The notes: a model not told the origin generated them from the sequence alone. Numbered from the stretch's first letter, positions 40,416 through 50,344 are shown. The stretch is 64,000 bases of DNA from Mesorhizobium sp. WSM2240 (GCF_040438645.1 NZ_CP159253.1:4323501-4387500), one strand, 5' to 3'. Numbers and translations: made by a program.

Positions 40416-41729
40416 TCAGACGTAGCGGTTGACGATGTTCTCCAGATACTCCTGGCGGCCGGACTTCGGCTCGGGGTTGATGTCCCGCTTCTCGACATGT
40501 TGGGCGATTTCCTCGAGCGAATAGCCGCCGCCGAGCACCTTTTTCGCTTCCGCGTCGTTCCAGCCGGCATAGCGGTCCTCCAGCGGGCCGGACAGCGCCT
40601 TGTCCTCGATCATCCGCGCCGCCGCCTTCAGCCCGCGCGCGCAGCAATCCATGCCGCCAATATGGGCGATCAGCAGATCCTGCGGATCGAGCGACTGGCG
40701 CCTGAGCTTGGCGTCGAAATTGGTGCCGCCCGTCTTGAAACCGCCGCCGGCGAGCACCTGGTAGTATGCCAGCGCCATTTCCGGCACGTTGTTGGGGAAC
40801 TGGTCGGTATCCCAGCCCGACTGGTAGTCGTTGCGATTCATGTCGATGGAACCGAAGATTCCGAGCGCATTCGCCAGAGCAAGCTCATGCTCGAACGAAT
40901 GGCCGGCGAGGATCGCGTGACCCTGCTCGATATTGACCTTTACCTCGTTTTCCAGCCCGTATTTCTTCAGGAACCCGTAAACGGTGGCCACGTCGTAATC
41001 GTACTGGTGCTTGGTCGGCTCCTGCGGCTTCGGCTCGATCAGGATCGTGCCCTTGAAGCCGATCTTATGCTTGTAGTCGACGACGAGGTTGAGGAACCGG
41101 CCCGCTTGGTCCATCTCGCGGCGCAGATCCGTATTGAGCAGGGTCTCATAACCCTCGCGCCCGCCCCACAGCACGTAATTCTCGCCGCCGAGCCTTTGGG
41201 TTACGTCGATGCACTTCTTCACTGTCGCTGCGGCGAAGAGAAACACGTCCGGATCGGGATTGGTCGCGGCGCCCGCCATAAAGCGGCGATGCGAGAACAG
41301 GTTCGCCGTGCCCCACAGCAGCTTTGTCCCGGTCTCCTGCATCTTGCCGGCGAAATAATCGGCGATCTCGTCGAGGCGGGCTGCACTTTCGGCAAAGTTG
41401 CCGCCTTCGGGCCGCACATCGGCGTCGTGGAAGCAGAAATAGGGCACGCCAAGCAGCGAGAACATCTCGAACGCCACGTCGGCCTTCAGTTTCGCCAGCT
41501 CCATCGTGTCGCCGAACCACGGCCGCTCGAAGGTCTGGCCGCCGAACGGATCGCCGCCCGGCCAGGCAAAGGAATGCCAGTAGGCGACGGCAAAGCGGAG
41601 ATGATCTTCCATTCGCTTGCCGTGCACGACCTCGTCGGGATTGTAGTGACGATAGGCGAGCGGATTGGTCGAATCCGGCCCTTCATACTTCACTTTGCTG
41701 ATGTCGCCGAAGAAACCAGTGGTCATCAC
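40416..41729 (-). CDS. xylA: xylose isomerase
   Basis: The 437-residue product is class II xylose isomerase (D-xylose to D-xylulose). It has [13 protein letters not shown] with the catalytic His, the metal-binding Glu in [51 protein letters not shown], and the segment [22 protein letters not shown] with metal-binding Asp residues. Length is that of the longer, class II type. The ATG overlaps the xylB stop by 4 bp. A palindrome upstream of xylB (43282-43314) is the likely control site. Confidence 0.97.
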   Translation of the reverse strand: MMTTGFFGDISKVKYEGPDSTNPLAYRHYNPDEVVHGKRMEDHLRFAVAYWHSFAWPGGDPFGGQTFERPWFGDTMELAKLKADVAFEMFSLLGVPYFCFHDADVRPEGGNFAESAARLDEIADYFAGKMQETGTKLLWGTANLFSHRRFMAGAATNPDPDVFLFAAATVKKCIDVTQRLGGENYVLWGGREGYETLLNTDLRREMDQAGRFLNLVVDYKHKIGFKGTILIEPKPQEPTKHQYDYDVATVYGFLKKYGLENEVKVNIEQGHAILAGHSFEHELALANALGIFGSIDMNRNDYQSGWDTDQFPNNVPEMALAYYQVLAGGGFKTGGTNFDAKLRRQSLDPQDLLIAHIGGMDCCARGLKAAARMIEDKALSGPLEDRYAGWNDAEAKKVLGGGYSLEEIAQHVEKRDINPEPKSGRQEYLENIVNRYV

Positions 41730-43177
41730 GAAACTCCTTTGATGGCTGGATAGAGCGCCCGATAGCGCTCATAGGCTTGCGCATAGGGGCTGCCGAGTTT
41801 GGCGTCGGGTTCGATCGTTTCGGCGGTGGCGGGCGCGGTGCAGACCTCATAGGGATCGGCATTTTCCGCGGCGATCAGGCCCAGCCGAGCCGCGCCGAAA
41901 GCCGCGCCGAAGTCTCCATCCGCCGGAATGTCGACGGGAATCTGCAGTGCGGTGGCGACGGCCTTCAGCCAATAGCGCGAGCGCGAGCCGCCGCCGATCG
42001 CGGTCACGCGACCGAGTTCGGTGCCAGCCTGGTGCAGCGCCTGCTGACTGTCGCGGAAGGCGAATGCCACGCCCTCCACGACGGCCTGCGCCAGTACCGC
42101 CCGGCTCGATTGATGGCCGAGGCCCGCGAAAACGCCGCGGATCGCAGCGTCGTTGTGCGGCGTCCGCTCGCCAGAAAGATAGGGCAGGAACGTGACGCCG
42201 GTAGGCGCCTTCAGCGTCTCGCCGAGTTCGCCGGTCAGGTCGCTCGCCTCTTTGCCGGTTATCTCGGAGAGCCAGTTCAGCGAATCCGTCGCCGACAGAA
42301 TGACGCCCATCTGGTGCCAGGCATTGGGCAGCGCATGGCAGAAAGTATGGACCGCGCTTTCGGGATTCGGCAGGTACGAGCCGTTGGCAGCAAACAGCAC
42401 GCCCGAGGTGCCGAGCGAGACGAAGGCATGGCCGGGCCGCACCGTGCCCATGCCGCAGGCCGACGCGGCATTGTCGCCGGCGCCGCCCGCAACGACCACG
42501 CCGGCGTTCATTCCCCATCGGCCCGCAAGTTCGGGCCGCAGCGAGCCCGCCTGCTCCGTGCCTTCGACCAGGCCGGGCATCTGCCGCTCGTCGAGATCGG
42601 TCGCGGCCAGCAGTTCCGGCGACCATTCGCGAGCCGCCACATCGAGCCATGAAGTGCCGGCCGAATCCGACATTTCCGACATGTGCTCACCGGTCAGCCA
42701 CAGCCGCAGGTAATCCTTGGGCAGCAGCACCCAGCGAACCTTGGCAAAGACCGCCGGTTCGTTGTTCTTGACCCAGGCGAGCTTCGGCGCGGTGAAGCCG
42801 GGAAACACGATATTGCCGGTGATCTTCCTGAAGCGCGGATCGGCGTCGAGCTTTGCCGCTTCGGCATGGCTACGTGTGTCGTTCCAGAGAATGCACGGCC
42901 GCAGAACGTCGTCGTCGTTGCCGAGCAACGTCGCGCCATGCATCTGGCCGGAGAGGCCGATGCCTTTCACGGCGGCGAGTTCGGCCGCGTGCTGCGCCTT
43001 GAGTTCTCCGACAGCCTCTTCCGTGGCGCGGATCCAGTCGGCGGGATCCTGTTCGGACCAGCCCGAATGGGGACGCGAGACATCCAGCGCGCCATGGCCG
43101 GAGCCGATGACCTTCTGTTCACCGTCCATCAGCAGCGCCTTGACGCCCGACGTTCCCAGATCGAGGCCCAGATACAT
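41726..43177 (-). CDS. xylB: xylulokinase
   Basis: The 483-residue product is a FGGY-family kinase. The N-terminal phosphate-binding [14 protein letters not shown], the substrate region [12 protein letters not shown] and [40 protein letters not shown], and the C-terminal [19 protein letters not shown] match xylulokinase. It phosphorylates D-xylulose to xylulose 5-phosphate. It is first in the xylBA operon; no xylose transporter genes are in the window. Confidence 0.96.
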   Translation of the reverse strand: MYLGLDLGTSGVKALLMDGEQKVIGSGHGALDVSRPHSGWSEQDPADWIRATEEAVGELKAQHAAELAAVKGIGLSGQMHGATLLGNDDDVLRPCILWNDTRSHAEAAKLDADPRFRKITGNIVFPGFTAPKLAWVKNNEPAVFAKVRWVLLPKDYLRLWLTGEHMSEMSDSAGTSWLDVAAREWSPELLAATDLDERQMPGLVEGTEQAGSLRPELAGRWGMNAGVVVAGGAGDNAASACGMGTVRPGHAFVSLGTSGVLFAANGSYLPNPESAVHTFCHALPNAWHQMGVILSATDSLNWLSEITGKEASDLTGELGETLKAPTGVTFLPYLSGERTPHNDAAIRGVFAGLGHQSSRAVLAQAVVEGVAFAFRDSQQALHQAGTELGRVTAIGGGSRSRYWLKAVATALQIPVDIPADGDFGAAFGAARLGLIAAENADPYEVCTAPATAETIEPDAKLGSPYAQAYERYRALYPAIKGVS

Positions 43178-43281
43178 GACATTTCCTCCCGGTCAGGCCG
43201 GTTTGCCGATCGCCCGCGCTCTGTTCCTCCCGCAAGCTTCCACTGTCATAGCAAAAAAACCGGCGCTGAAAACCGGCTGCG

Positions 43282-43314
43282 ACAGAATTTTTTCGCGGCC
43301 CGCAAAAATTCTGT
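43282..43314. promoter_or_regulatory. 33-bp palindrome upstream of xylBA, candidate repressor site
   Basis: Arms ACAGAATTTTT (43282-43292) and AAAAATTCTGT (43304-43314) are perfect reverse complements around an 11-bp GC-rich centre. It lies about 105 bp before the xylB start. Its form suits an operator for a XylR-type (ROK or LacI) repressor; none is encoded in the window. Confidence 0.55.
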
Positions 43315-43338
43315 TCGGGCCAGCAGCGCTGCTTGCCT

Positions 43339-44664
43339 TCAGTTGTCGGAAAGGCCCGCGGCGCGGCGCGAGAACAGCGCGGAAAGCGGGCTGGCAGGAC
43401 GCGCCAGCGCCCGCTCGGTGGCAAGCTCCGTCGCCAGCTTCTTCTGACCCGCACGAAGCGCCGCCTCGATCAGCGTCAGGTCGATGACGTCGCGTTGGGC
43501 ATGGCTGCCGCCGAAGCGATGCGCGATTTTCCGGATTGGCGTGAGCAGCTGCACGGCCTCCGAATAATTGCGCTCACCGAAAGCCCTGATCGCCAGCGCC
43601 ACCGGGTGACCGACATCGCGGGTGAAGGCGGCGTTGTCGCCGTTGCCGAGCATGGCTTCGCGCTGCGCCTCCAGGAGCGTCATAGCCGGCGCATCCAAAC
43701 CCGCACCGACGAAGGCCATCATGGCGTGGATGTCGTTGAAGGCGTAGTTGCCCGCCCTTGCCTTGGGCGCCCATGCCTCGGCAAGTGCAGCCCAGCGGTC
43801 GCCGACGTCGACACCGGCGAGATGCAGCCGCCACAGGATAGCCGACGCATCGACCATGTTGAGTGAGAGCGAGGAGCGCGCGCCGTAGATCGGGCCGTCG
43901 TAAAGCGCCAGAACCTCGTCGACCTCGCCGAGGTCATAATGAAAGAGCGCGAGGTGCCACCAATTGTGCACCTGCAGGAAGCTCTCGCGCGTCCATGCCT
44001 CGGCATTGCCGCGCATCCACAAAATGCCGTCGTGCTGGCGGCTCTGCATTTCCATGACATGGGCGACCGCATGCTGCGCCCAGCCGTCGCGCGGCTCGAG
44101 TTCAATCGCGGAGCGGCCGAGCGCCTCGGCAACCGCATATTCGCCCATCTCCTCATGGCCGAAGGCCTGCATGCCGAGCATCGCGTGATAGCCGGGCATG
44201 CCCGGCGGCCATGACGGCATGGCCTTGGCCAGCCGGTCGCGCAGCATCGGCGCGTTGCCGGTGAAGAAGTCGATCTGGTGGCCGGCCTGCAAGGCGAGAG
44301 CGTCGCGCGGCTCTTCCACCGTGAGGCCGGCGAGCACCCGGCCGGCTTCGTGCCAGCGGCCAAGGGCGAGATGGCCCAGGGCGGCGACATGCGCCTGCTC
44401 GCGTTCCGTCGCGGACAGTTTCGAGGCCGCATCGTGGCAGGCCTTCGCAACCGCCATCGCCTCGCGCTCGGTGGAAAGGCCGAACAGATAACCCTTGAGT
44501 ACGTGCGCCATGACGAAGTCGGGGTCTTCGGCAAGTGCAGCATCGACGGAGCCGACCGGATCGCCGATGAAGCATTGAAGCTGGTGCAAGGCGAGGCTGT
44601 AATGCGAAAGGCTCGCATCGCCCGCTCCCGTCAGGCCCAGGCCGAGTTGGTCGCAAACGGCCAC
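43339..44664 (-). CDS. TPR protein, TTC38-like
   Basis: The 441-residue product is an all-helical TPR-type protein resembling the TTC38 family. Segments HQLQCFIGDPVGSVDAALAEDPDFVMAHVLKGYLFGLSTE, MLGMQAFGHEEMGEYAVAEALGRSAIELEPRDGWAQHAVAHVMEMQ and FLQVHNWWHLALFHYDLGEVDEVLALYDGPI are typical, including the conserved AVAHVMEMQ and HNWWHLALF blocks. No signal peptide is visible. Such proteins are scaffolds of unknown role in bacteria. It reads in the same direction as the LysE-type gene 22 bp upstream and may share its transcript. Confidence 0.85.
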   Translation of the reverse strand: MAVCDQLGLGLTGAGDASLSHYSLALHQLQCFIGDPVGSVDAALAEDPDFVMAHVLKGYLFGLSTEREAMAVAKACHDAASKLSATEREQAHVAALGHLALGRWHEAGRVLAGLTVEEPRDALALQAGHQIDFFTGNAPMLRDRLAKAMPSWPPGMPGYHAMLGMQAFGHEEMGEYAVAEALGRSAIELEPRDGWAQHAVAHVMEMQSRQHDGILWMRGNAEAWTRESFLQVHNWWHLALFHYDLGEVDEVLALYDGPIYGARSSLSLNMVDASAILWRLHLAGVDVGDRWAALAEAWAPKARAGNYAFNDIHAMMAFVGAGLDAPAMTLLEAQREAMLGNGDNAAFTRDVGHPVALAIRAFGERNYSEAVQLLTPIRKIAHRFGGSHAQRDVIDLTLIEAALRAGQKKLATELATERALARPASPLSALFSRRAAGLSDN

Positions 44665-44686
44665 GAAATACCTCCCGCAGCAGCCG

Positions 44687-45310
44687 TCAGTTGCCGGACC
44701 GCATGGCGACTGTTGCGACGCCCGCGCCGATCAGTAGCGATCCGCCGGCCCTGTTGAAGATGCCGATCGCTTTCGGATTGTGAACGAGGCTACGCGCCCG
44801 CGCCGCCACCAGCGCATAGCCGAAGGCGTTCACGAAGGCCAGGACCAGAAAAGTCGCCTCGAAGATCAGCATCTGGGCGAAGAAATCCGCGTCCCGGTTC
44901 AGGAACTGCGGCAGGAACGCCACGAAGAAGGTGATGCTCTTGGGATTGAGCGCGGTCACCAGCCATGCATGGCCGATCATTTTCGCCGCGGACACGGCAT
45001 CGGTGCGCGGATCGGCCTGCAGGGCGCCGCCAGCCCTGAACAGCTTCAAGCCGAGATAGATGAGGTAGGCTGCACCGATCCACTTCAGGATGGTGAACAC
45101 GGTCGCCGACGCAGCCAGCAAGGCGCCGATGCCCAGCATCGACAGGGTCATGGCGGTGAAGTCGCCGAGCGCCACGCCGACCGCCACCGGCAGCGCCGTC
45201 CGCCAGCCCTGCCCGAGCGCGTAGGAGACGACCAGCAATATGGTCGGACCCGGTATGATCAGGAGGACGGATGTTGCCGCGGCGAAGGCTGCCCAGGTTT
45301 CAAACGGCAT
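44687..45310 (-). CDS. LysE family amino-acid exporter
   Basis: The 207-residue product has about six membrane helices and the RhtB/LysE pattern: N-terminal AAFAAATSVLLIIPGPTILLVVSYALGQGWRTALPVAVGVALGDF with the conserved PGP motif, then AAYLIYLGLKLFR, and NPKSITFFVAFLPQFLN. Members export basic or neutral amino acids such as threonine or homoserine. The substrate cannot be told. The ATG follows AAGGAGATTTCC, a strong ribosome-binding site. Confidence 0.9.
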   Translation of the reverse strand: MPFETWAAFAAATSVLLIIPGPTILLVVSYALGQGWRTALPVAVGVALGDFTAMTLSMLGIGALLAASATVFTILKWIGAAYLIYLGLKLFRAGGALQADPRTDAVSAAKMIGHAWLVTALNPKSITFFVAFLPQFLNRDADFFAQMLIFEATFLVLAFVNAFGYALVAARARSLVHNPKAIGIFNRAGGSLLIGAGVATVAMRSGN

Positions 45311-45404
45311 GGAAATCTCCTTTGCTCAAAGGAAAGGATAAATCCCTGCCATCGCGGCGAAGTAAAGCGGGAAGTTTGCGCGTCGGTTCGGTGCGAGCGT
45401 TGCA

Positions 45405-45527
45405 TCAGAAAGCCCTCGCGATCACGTCCACCACCTGAGCGATGCTGAGATCGGCTCCAAGCACGCATGCAGCCGCCAGGAAAGCGGCGCAAACGAGCGC
45501 CAAGTCGGTCTTCAACGTCGCGCCCAT
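45405..45527 (-). CDS. 40-residue single-helix membrane protein
   Basis: From ATG 45527 the frame encodes MGATLKTDLALVCAAFLAAA and a further hydrophobic stretch ending in VVDVIARAF. It has one clear membrane helix and GAGGGG just before the start. Small proteins with a KTDLALVCAAF start are known to me from rhizobia, without function. The longer frame to 45680 is not supported. Confidence 0.45.
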   Translation of the reverse strand: MGATLKTDLALVCAAFLAAACVLGADLSIAQVVDVIARAF

Positions 45528-45777
45528 GGTCCCCTCGCGGTCAGGCAGCCACGGTAAAAACGGCTCTTGCCGAGATTGTGTCGGGATGGAGGTCTTGCTG
45601 TGTCGCGGGCTGCCGCTTGGCCGGTTCTCGCAATTCAATTTTCGGCAACATATTGAAAAGGAAAGAACTTTCTGATTCACGGTTTCTCAACCATGATTGT
45701 CGAAAATGCGGGATAGCTTGGATCGCGGTTTTTCTGCGAACGCCAAAGCGCGTGTTCAAAATCGTGGAAGTTGCCCC

Positions 45778-46527
45778 GTGTCCGAGTCGCCCGCGTCGCC
45801 GAAACCCGCTATCCCGTCACACCCTGAATCCGATCGCTTGTCCCGCCGCACGGCGATGCTCGGACTTGGCTCCGCCGCCGCCCTGATGGCAGCAGGCTGT
45901 TCGCGCTCGCTCGATCTTGCGGCCATCGAAGTGGATGAGTTCACGACGGGGACGATCCGCCCGCGCATCAGCGTCGACAGGCAGGTGACGCGCCCGGAAC
46001 TGATGTATGCCTCTATCACGGACGAGGGATACGTCCTTCCGGAAATTCCATTCCAGAAGGTCGATCCGAAGTTCCGCCGTCAGATCGTCATCGATCCGAC
46101 CGGCGAGCAGCCCGGCACGATCGTGGTTCACTTGCAGGAGCGCCATCTCTATTGGGTTCAGCCGGGCGGCGACGCCATCCGCTACGGCGTTGGCATCGGC
46201 AAGGACGGCTTCGTCTGGTCGGGCAGGGCCAACATTCAGTACGGCAAGAAATGGCCCACCTGGACGCCGCCACCGGAAATGATCGCGCGCAAGCCCGAAC
46301 TGGAGAAATGGCGCGGGGGCCAGCCCGGCGGGCTGGAAAACCCACTCGGCGCGCGCGCACTCTACATATTCAAGGACGGCCGGGACACGGGATTCCGCGT
46401 CCACGGCTCGCCGGAATGGTGGACCATCGGGCAGGCCATGTCGTCAGGCTGCGTGCGCATGATCAACCAGGACGTGATCGACCTCTACAATCGCGTGTCG
46501 GGCAAAACGCCGATCGTGGTAGTTTGA
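45778..46527 (+). CDS. L,D-transpeptidase, lipoprotein or Tat-exported
   Basis: The 249-residue product has a YkuD catalytic domain: VVHLQERHLYWVQPGG at its start, GARALYIFKDGRDTGFRVHGSPEWWTIGQAMSSGCVRMINQDVIDLY with the HGS and SxGCVRM active-site motif near residue 225. It cross-links peptidoglycan (3-3 links) or attaches proteins to it. The N-terminus has twin Arg at 23-24 (SRRTAML), a hydrophobic stretch and Cys41 in LMAAGCSRS, so it is exported by Tat and may be lipidated. The start is GTG 45778 with GGAAG seven bases upstream; the frame extends to 45697 without homology. Confidence 0.9.
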   Translation: MSESPASPKPAIPSHPESDRLSRRTAMLGLGSAAALMAAGCSRSLDLAAIEVDEFTTGTIRPRISVDRQVTRPELMYASITDEGYVLPEIPFQKVDPKFRRQIVIDPTGEQPGTIVVHLQERHLYWVQPGGDAIRYGVGIGKDGFVWSGRANIQYGKKWPTWTPPPEMIARKPELEKWRGGQPGGLENPLGARALYIFKDGRDTGFRVHGSPEWWTIGQAMSSGCVRMINQDVIDLYNRVSGKTPIVVV

Positions 46528-46534
46528 GGTTCGC

Positions 46535-47821
46535 TTAGCCGTTCGCGGCAACCAGGGCCTTCTCCAGCCTTCCCATACCTTCGGCGAGAATTGCGTCCGA
46601 TATGGTCAGCGGCATCAGGATGCGGATCGTGTTGGCGTTCACGCCGCATGAGAGCAGCACCAGCCCTTCGGCGAGCGCGGTCTGTGTCACGCGCTTCGTC
46701 GCGTCGGCGTCGGGCTCGGCGCTGCCACGATCCTTGACGATGTCGAACGCCACCATGGCCCCTGGCCCGCGGATTGCCGCCATCGGAACCGTGTCGTTGC
46801 GCTGAGCCATGCGGGACAGATCGCCCTTAATCCGCTCGCCCAGCACATTGGCCCGGTCGATCAGGCGCTCCTCGGCAATGACGTCGAGAACGGCGAGCGC
46901 CGCCGCGCAGGCGATCGGGTTGCCGGCATAGGTTCCGCCCAGGCCGCCGGGTTCCGGACCGTCCATGACCGCGGCGCGGCCTACGACGCCCGAAAGCGGA
47001 AAACCGCCGGCAAGCGACTTGGCGATGGTGACCAGATCGGGCTCTACCCCGCTGTTTTCAATGCAGAACATCTTGCCGGTGCGCGCAAAGCCGGTCTGGA
47101 TTTCGTCCGCAATGAGCAGGATGCCGTGCTCGTCGCAAACCTTGCGCAGCGCCTGCAACAGTTCGGTGGGCGCGGGGTGAAAACCGCCCTCGCCCTGTAC
47201 CGGTTCGATGATGATGGCGGCCACATGAGCCGGCTCGATGTCGGCGCGGAAGAGCAGATCCAGCGCCCGCATCGTATCCGCGACGGTGACACCGTCCTGC
47301 GGGATCGGGAACGGCAGATGATAGACGCCGCCGGGCATCGGGCCGAACTTCTTCTTGTAGGGCGCGACCTTGCCGGTCAGCGCCATGGTCATCATGGTGC
47401 GGCCGTGGAAGCCTCCGCCGAAGGCGATGATGCCGGGGCGGCCGGTCGCCGCGCGTGCGATTTTCACCGCGTTTTCAACGGCTTCGGCGCCGGTCGAGAA
47501 CAGGATGGTCTTCGCCTCGCCCGAGAATGGAGCAAGCCCGTTCAGCCGTTCGCAGATCGCGATATATGGCTCGTAGGGAACGATCTGAAACGCTGTATGG
47601 GTGTAGCTGTCGAGTTGCTCGCGCACCGCCGCAATCACCTTCGGATGGCGGTGGCCGGTATTCAGAACGGCGATGCCGCCGGCGAAATCGATGTAGCGGT
47701 TGCCGTCGACGTCCCAAAGTTCCGAACCCTCGGCGCGGCTTGCGAACACCGGGTAGGCGGTGCCCACCCCGCGCGGCACGGCGGCGACCCGGCGCGCCTG
47801 AAGCGATGAATTGTTCGTCAT
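46535..47821 (-). CDS. gabT: 4-aminobutyrate aminotransferase
   Basis: The 428-residue product is a class III aminotransferase of GabT type. It has PLP-binding FSTGAEAVENAVKIARAATGRPGIIAFGGGFHGRT, the ILLIADEIQTGFARTGKMFCIE segment, and the Schiff-base Lys in VTIAKSLAGGFPLSGVVGR. It transfers the amino group of GABA to 2-oxoglutarate, giving succinic semialdehyde. Residues IEPVQGEGGFHPAP fit GABA rather than ornithine enzymes. It faces the phosphofructokinase gene across about 230 bp; no gabD is in the window. Confidence 0.92.
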   Translation of the reverse strand: MTNNSSLQARRVAAVPRGVGTAYPVFASRAEGSELWDVDGNRYIDFAGGIAVLNTGHRHPKVIAAVREQLDSYTHTAFQIVPYEPYIAICERLNGLAPFSGEAKTILFSTGAEAVENAVKIARAATGRPGIIAFGGGFHGRTMMTMALTGKVAPYKKKFGPMPGGVYHLPFPIPQDGVTVADTMRALDLLFRADIEPAHVAAIIIEPVQGEGGFHPAPTELLQALRKVCDEHGILLIADEIQTGFARTGKMFCIENSGVEPDLVTIAKSLAGGFPLSGVVGRAAVMDGPEPGGLGGTYAGNPIACAAALAVLDVIAEERLIDRANVLGERIKGDLSRMAQRNDTVPMAAIRGPGAMVAFDIVKDRGSAEPDADATKRVTQTALAEGLVLLSCGVNANTIRILMPLTISDAILAEGMGRLEKALVAANG

Positions 47822-48047
47822 TTCAACCTCTTGAATGAAATCGTGCCACGGTTGGCCACAACGCGCCGCTCAGCCGTCGTGTAGGATAAACGTCGACCCT
47901 GTCCGTGTATATGACACGGAAAACTTTGAATGGGCCCAGCCGGATAGCGCGGCAGGCCTGGCCAGACCGCGCAGAATTTGTTCACAAGGTTGCGCAAGGC
48001 CCTCGGAAGCGCCAATGATAGGCGCAAACAAGCGGGGAAAACGCGAT

Positions 48048-49214
48048 ATGGCCGCAAAATTCGTGATCGCCCAGGGCGGCGGGCCAACCGCCGTGATCAA
48101 CCAGACTGTGGTGGGAGCCGCCCTCGAAATACGCCGCCGCCATCCCGGCGCAAAAGTGCTCGGCTCGCGCCACGGCGTTCGCGGCATCAGGGATGGCGAC
48201 TACGTCGACCTTTCGGACATTCCGGAGGAGCAGTTGAGGCTCGTCGGCGCGACGCCGGGCGCAGCCCTCGGCTCGACACGCGACAAGCCGGACGCCGCCT
48301 ATTGCGATCTGGTGCTGGCCGGGCTGAAGAAGGAAGGCGCCGACGCCTTCATCTATATCGGCGGCAACGACACGTCCGGCACGCAGCAGATCCTGACCGA
48401 CGCGTCCGGCGGCTCGATCGCTTTTGTGCATGCGCCCAAGACCATTGACAACGACCTGATGGAGAACGACCACACGCCGGGCTTCATTTCGGCAGGCGAA
48501 TTCGTGGCCGGCGCGTTCCTCAGCGTCGATTTGGATTTCCGCGCCTTGCCGGGCATTTATGTCGGCATCGTCATGGGCCGGCATGCCGGCTTCCTGACCG
48601 CTTCGGCGGCGGCCTGGCGCGCCGATGAAGATAGCGGTCCGCATCTGGTCTATGTGCCCGAGCGCGCTTTCTCCGTTCCGCGATTCATCGACGATGTGCG
48701 CAAGACGCTCGACCGCCACAAGCGCTGCATCGTCGCCGTTTCCGAAGGCGTGACGACCGAAGACGGCCGCGCGCTGGTCGAGAGCCTGGTCCCGCCCGAC
48801 CGGCTGGAGCGCGACGCGCACGGCAACATCAAGCTGTCCGGCAGCGATCTCAACATGGCCTTCGAGCACGCCCTGCGCGAAGGGTTGCCCGGCAAGCGGG
48901 CACGGGTCGACGCGCTGGGCTACATTCCGCGCGGCTATGTCGGCGCGATCAACAACGCGGACTCGAGCGAAGCGTTCGAGGCTGGCGTCTTCGCCGTCGA
49001 AGTGGCTGCGCGCGGGGGCGGCTCGGTGGCGCTGAAACATGAAGACGGCAAGACCGTGATGCGGCAGGTGCCGCTGGATGCGGTCGCGGGCAAGACCCGC
49101 CACATGCCCGACGATTTCATGCAGCCCGACGCCAACCAGCTTTCCGAGACCGGCATGGCCTATCTGAAGCGACTCATCCCGGAAAAATACCAGATCGGCA
49201 AACCGTTCGTTTAG
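48048..49214 (+). CDS. pyrophosphate-type 6-phosphofructokinase
   Basis: The 388-residue product is a phosphofructokinase with pyrophosphate-type features. It begins KFVIAQGGGPTAVINQTV, then IYIGGNDTSGTQQ, and PKTIDNDLMENDHTPGF, where Lys replaces the Gly of ATP enzymes (PGTIDND). IVMGRHAGFLTASAAAW and the C-terminal ALGYIPRGYVGAINNADSSEAF agree. PPi-dependent enzymes interconvert fructose 6-phosphate and fructose 1,6-bisphosphate reversibly. ATG 48048 fits the family start; the open frame to 47835 is not conserved sequence. It precedes the ion-channel gene by 12 bp. Confidence 0.9.
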   Translation: MAAKFVIAQGGGPTAVINQTVVGAALEIRRRHPGAKVLGSRHGVRGIRDGDYVDLSDIPEEQLRLVGATPGAALGSTRDKPDAAYCDLVLAGLKKEGADAFIYIGGNDTSGTQQILTDASGGSIAFVHAPKTIDNDLMENDHTPGFISAGEFVAGAFLSVDLDFRALPGIYVGIVMGRHAGFLTASAAAWRADEDSGPHLVYVPERAFSVPRFIDDVRKTLDRHKRCIVAVSEGVTTEDGRALVESLVPPDRLERDAHGNIKLSGSDLNMAFEHALREGLPGKRARVDALGYIPRGYVGAINNADSSEAFEAGVFAVEVAARGGGSVALKHEDGKTVMRQVPLDAVAGKTRHMPDDFMQPDANQLSETGMAYLKRLIPEKYQIGKPFV

Positions 49215-49226
49215 GCCGCCAGTTTC

Positions 49227-50033
49227 ATGAGCGATATTTCGGTCCAGGAATTCGCCGGCCCGCGCAAATGGCTGTACCGCAACCTCCAGCCGTCCGCCTG
49301 GCACAAGACAGGGCTGTCGCCGATCAACCGCTTCATCGTGGTGGTGATCTGCCTGGCCGTGGCGGTGGCTGTGTTCGAAAGCGAGCCGACCATTCATCAG
49401 GGCCGGGAGAAATGGTTTTTCGCCGCCGAAATGGGGTTTGGCTTCGTATTCCTGATGGAGTATCTGGTTCGGGTTTGGACCTCGGCGGAAAACCCCGCCT
49501 ATGGCGGCGGGCTGCGCGGCTATCTCCGCTACATGGTTTCGCTGCCGGCGATCATCGACCTGCTGGCAATGTCGACCTTGTTCCTGACCTTCTTCGGCAA
49601 CGAGACGTCGATCCTGCGGCTGTTCCGGCTGATCCGTATCCTCTCGCTGGCCAAGCTCGGGCGCTATTCCTCGGCGATCCGGGCGATGGCCGAGGCGGTG
49701 AAGTCGCGCCGCTATGAGCTTCTGATGAGCCTGGCGACAGCCGGCATGCTGCTTTTGACTTCGTCGACGCTGCTTTACATCGTCGAAGGCGACGCCCAGC
49801 CGACCGTATTCGGCAGCATCCCACGGGCGATGTGGTGGTCGATCGCGACGCTGACCACCGTCGGCTATGGCGACGTTATCCCGATGACGGTGATCGGCAA
49901 GGTACTGGCCGGCCTGACCGCGATCACCGGCATCGGGCTCATCGCCATGCCGACCGGCATTCTCGCCGCCGCCTTCAGCGACGCCATCCAGCGGCAGAGG
50001 GAAGCGAGAAAGCGCAAGGAGACGGTTGGGTGA
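49227..50033 (+). CDS. voltage-gated-type potassium channel
   Basis: The 268-residue product has six membrane helices. The fourth, ILRLFRLIRILSLAKLGRY, carries spaced Arg/Lys as in voltage sensors; the pore segment MWWSIATLTTVGYGDVIPMT has the TVGYGD selectivity filter of K+ channels near residue 213; the last helix VLAGLTAITGIGLIAMPTGILAAAF follows. A short basic tail ends the protein with no RCK domain. It would conduct K+ across the inner membrane. Confidence 0.92.
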   Translation: MSDISVQEFAGPRKWLYRNLQPSAWHKTGLSPINRFIVVVICLAVAVAVFESEPTIHQGREKWFFAAEMGFGFVFLMEYLVRVWTSAENPAYGGGLRGYLRYMVSLPAIIDLLAMSTLFLTFFGNETSILRLFRLIRILSLAKLGRYSSAIRAMAEAVKSRRYELLMSLATAGMLLLTSSTLLYIVEGDAQPTVFGSIPRAMWWSIATLTTVGYGDVIPMTVIGKVLAGLTAITGIGLIAMPTGILAAAFSDAIQRQREARKRKETVG

Positions 50034-50081
50034 GGCTGATGTGCTGGCCGAACTGTGGATAGGTTTACCCCACACTAACCC

Positions 50082-50305
50082 CTCCCTTGCATCAAGGGGA
50101 GCGTAAGAGGGCTGGCCCCAAACCCCGTGGTTCGACAGGCTCACCATGAGGGGGGTTGGAGCTCGCCGCGCCTTTTCCTGCGGTGTGGGTTGGGTGTGCG
50201 GCGCTCCAGTGGCCATCATGAGGGCCGGCGCTTCATCCTGACGCTGGTGGTTGGCGAACTGGCGTTCCAGTAGCCCTCATGGTGAGCCTGTCGAACCACG
50301 AGGGC
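50082..50305. repeat. intergenic repeat region with a 24-bp perfect inverted repeat
   Basis: The 311-bp gap after the channel gene holds no gene. Arm 50127-50150 (starting GTGGTTCGACAGGCTCACC) and its exact reverse complement at 50276-50299 lie 125 bp apart. A smaller palindrome, CCCCTCCCTTGCATCAAGGGG, lies at 50082-50102. It belongs to the same class of mosaic repeats as 5091-5370 and 36153-36252 and lies between convergent genes. Confidence 0.85.
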
Positions 50306-50344
50306 GGTTGGCGGGTAAGAGGCCGGCGCAGAAACTCCCAGCGA

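Noticed and set aside
45405..45680. Longer 91-codon form of the small membrane protein
   Set aside because: The extra N-terminal part has no ribosome-binding site and no coding character; only the last 40 codons look real.
47982..50219. Minus-strand open frame of 745 codons opposite the phosphofructokinase and channel genes
   Set aside because: It is antisense to two well-supported genes, with a composition typical of high-GC shadow frames and no family motif.
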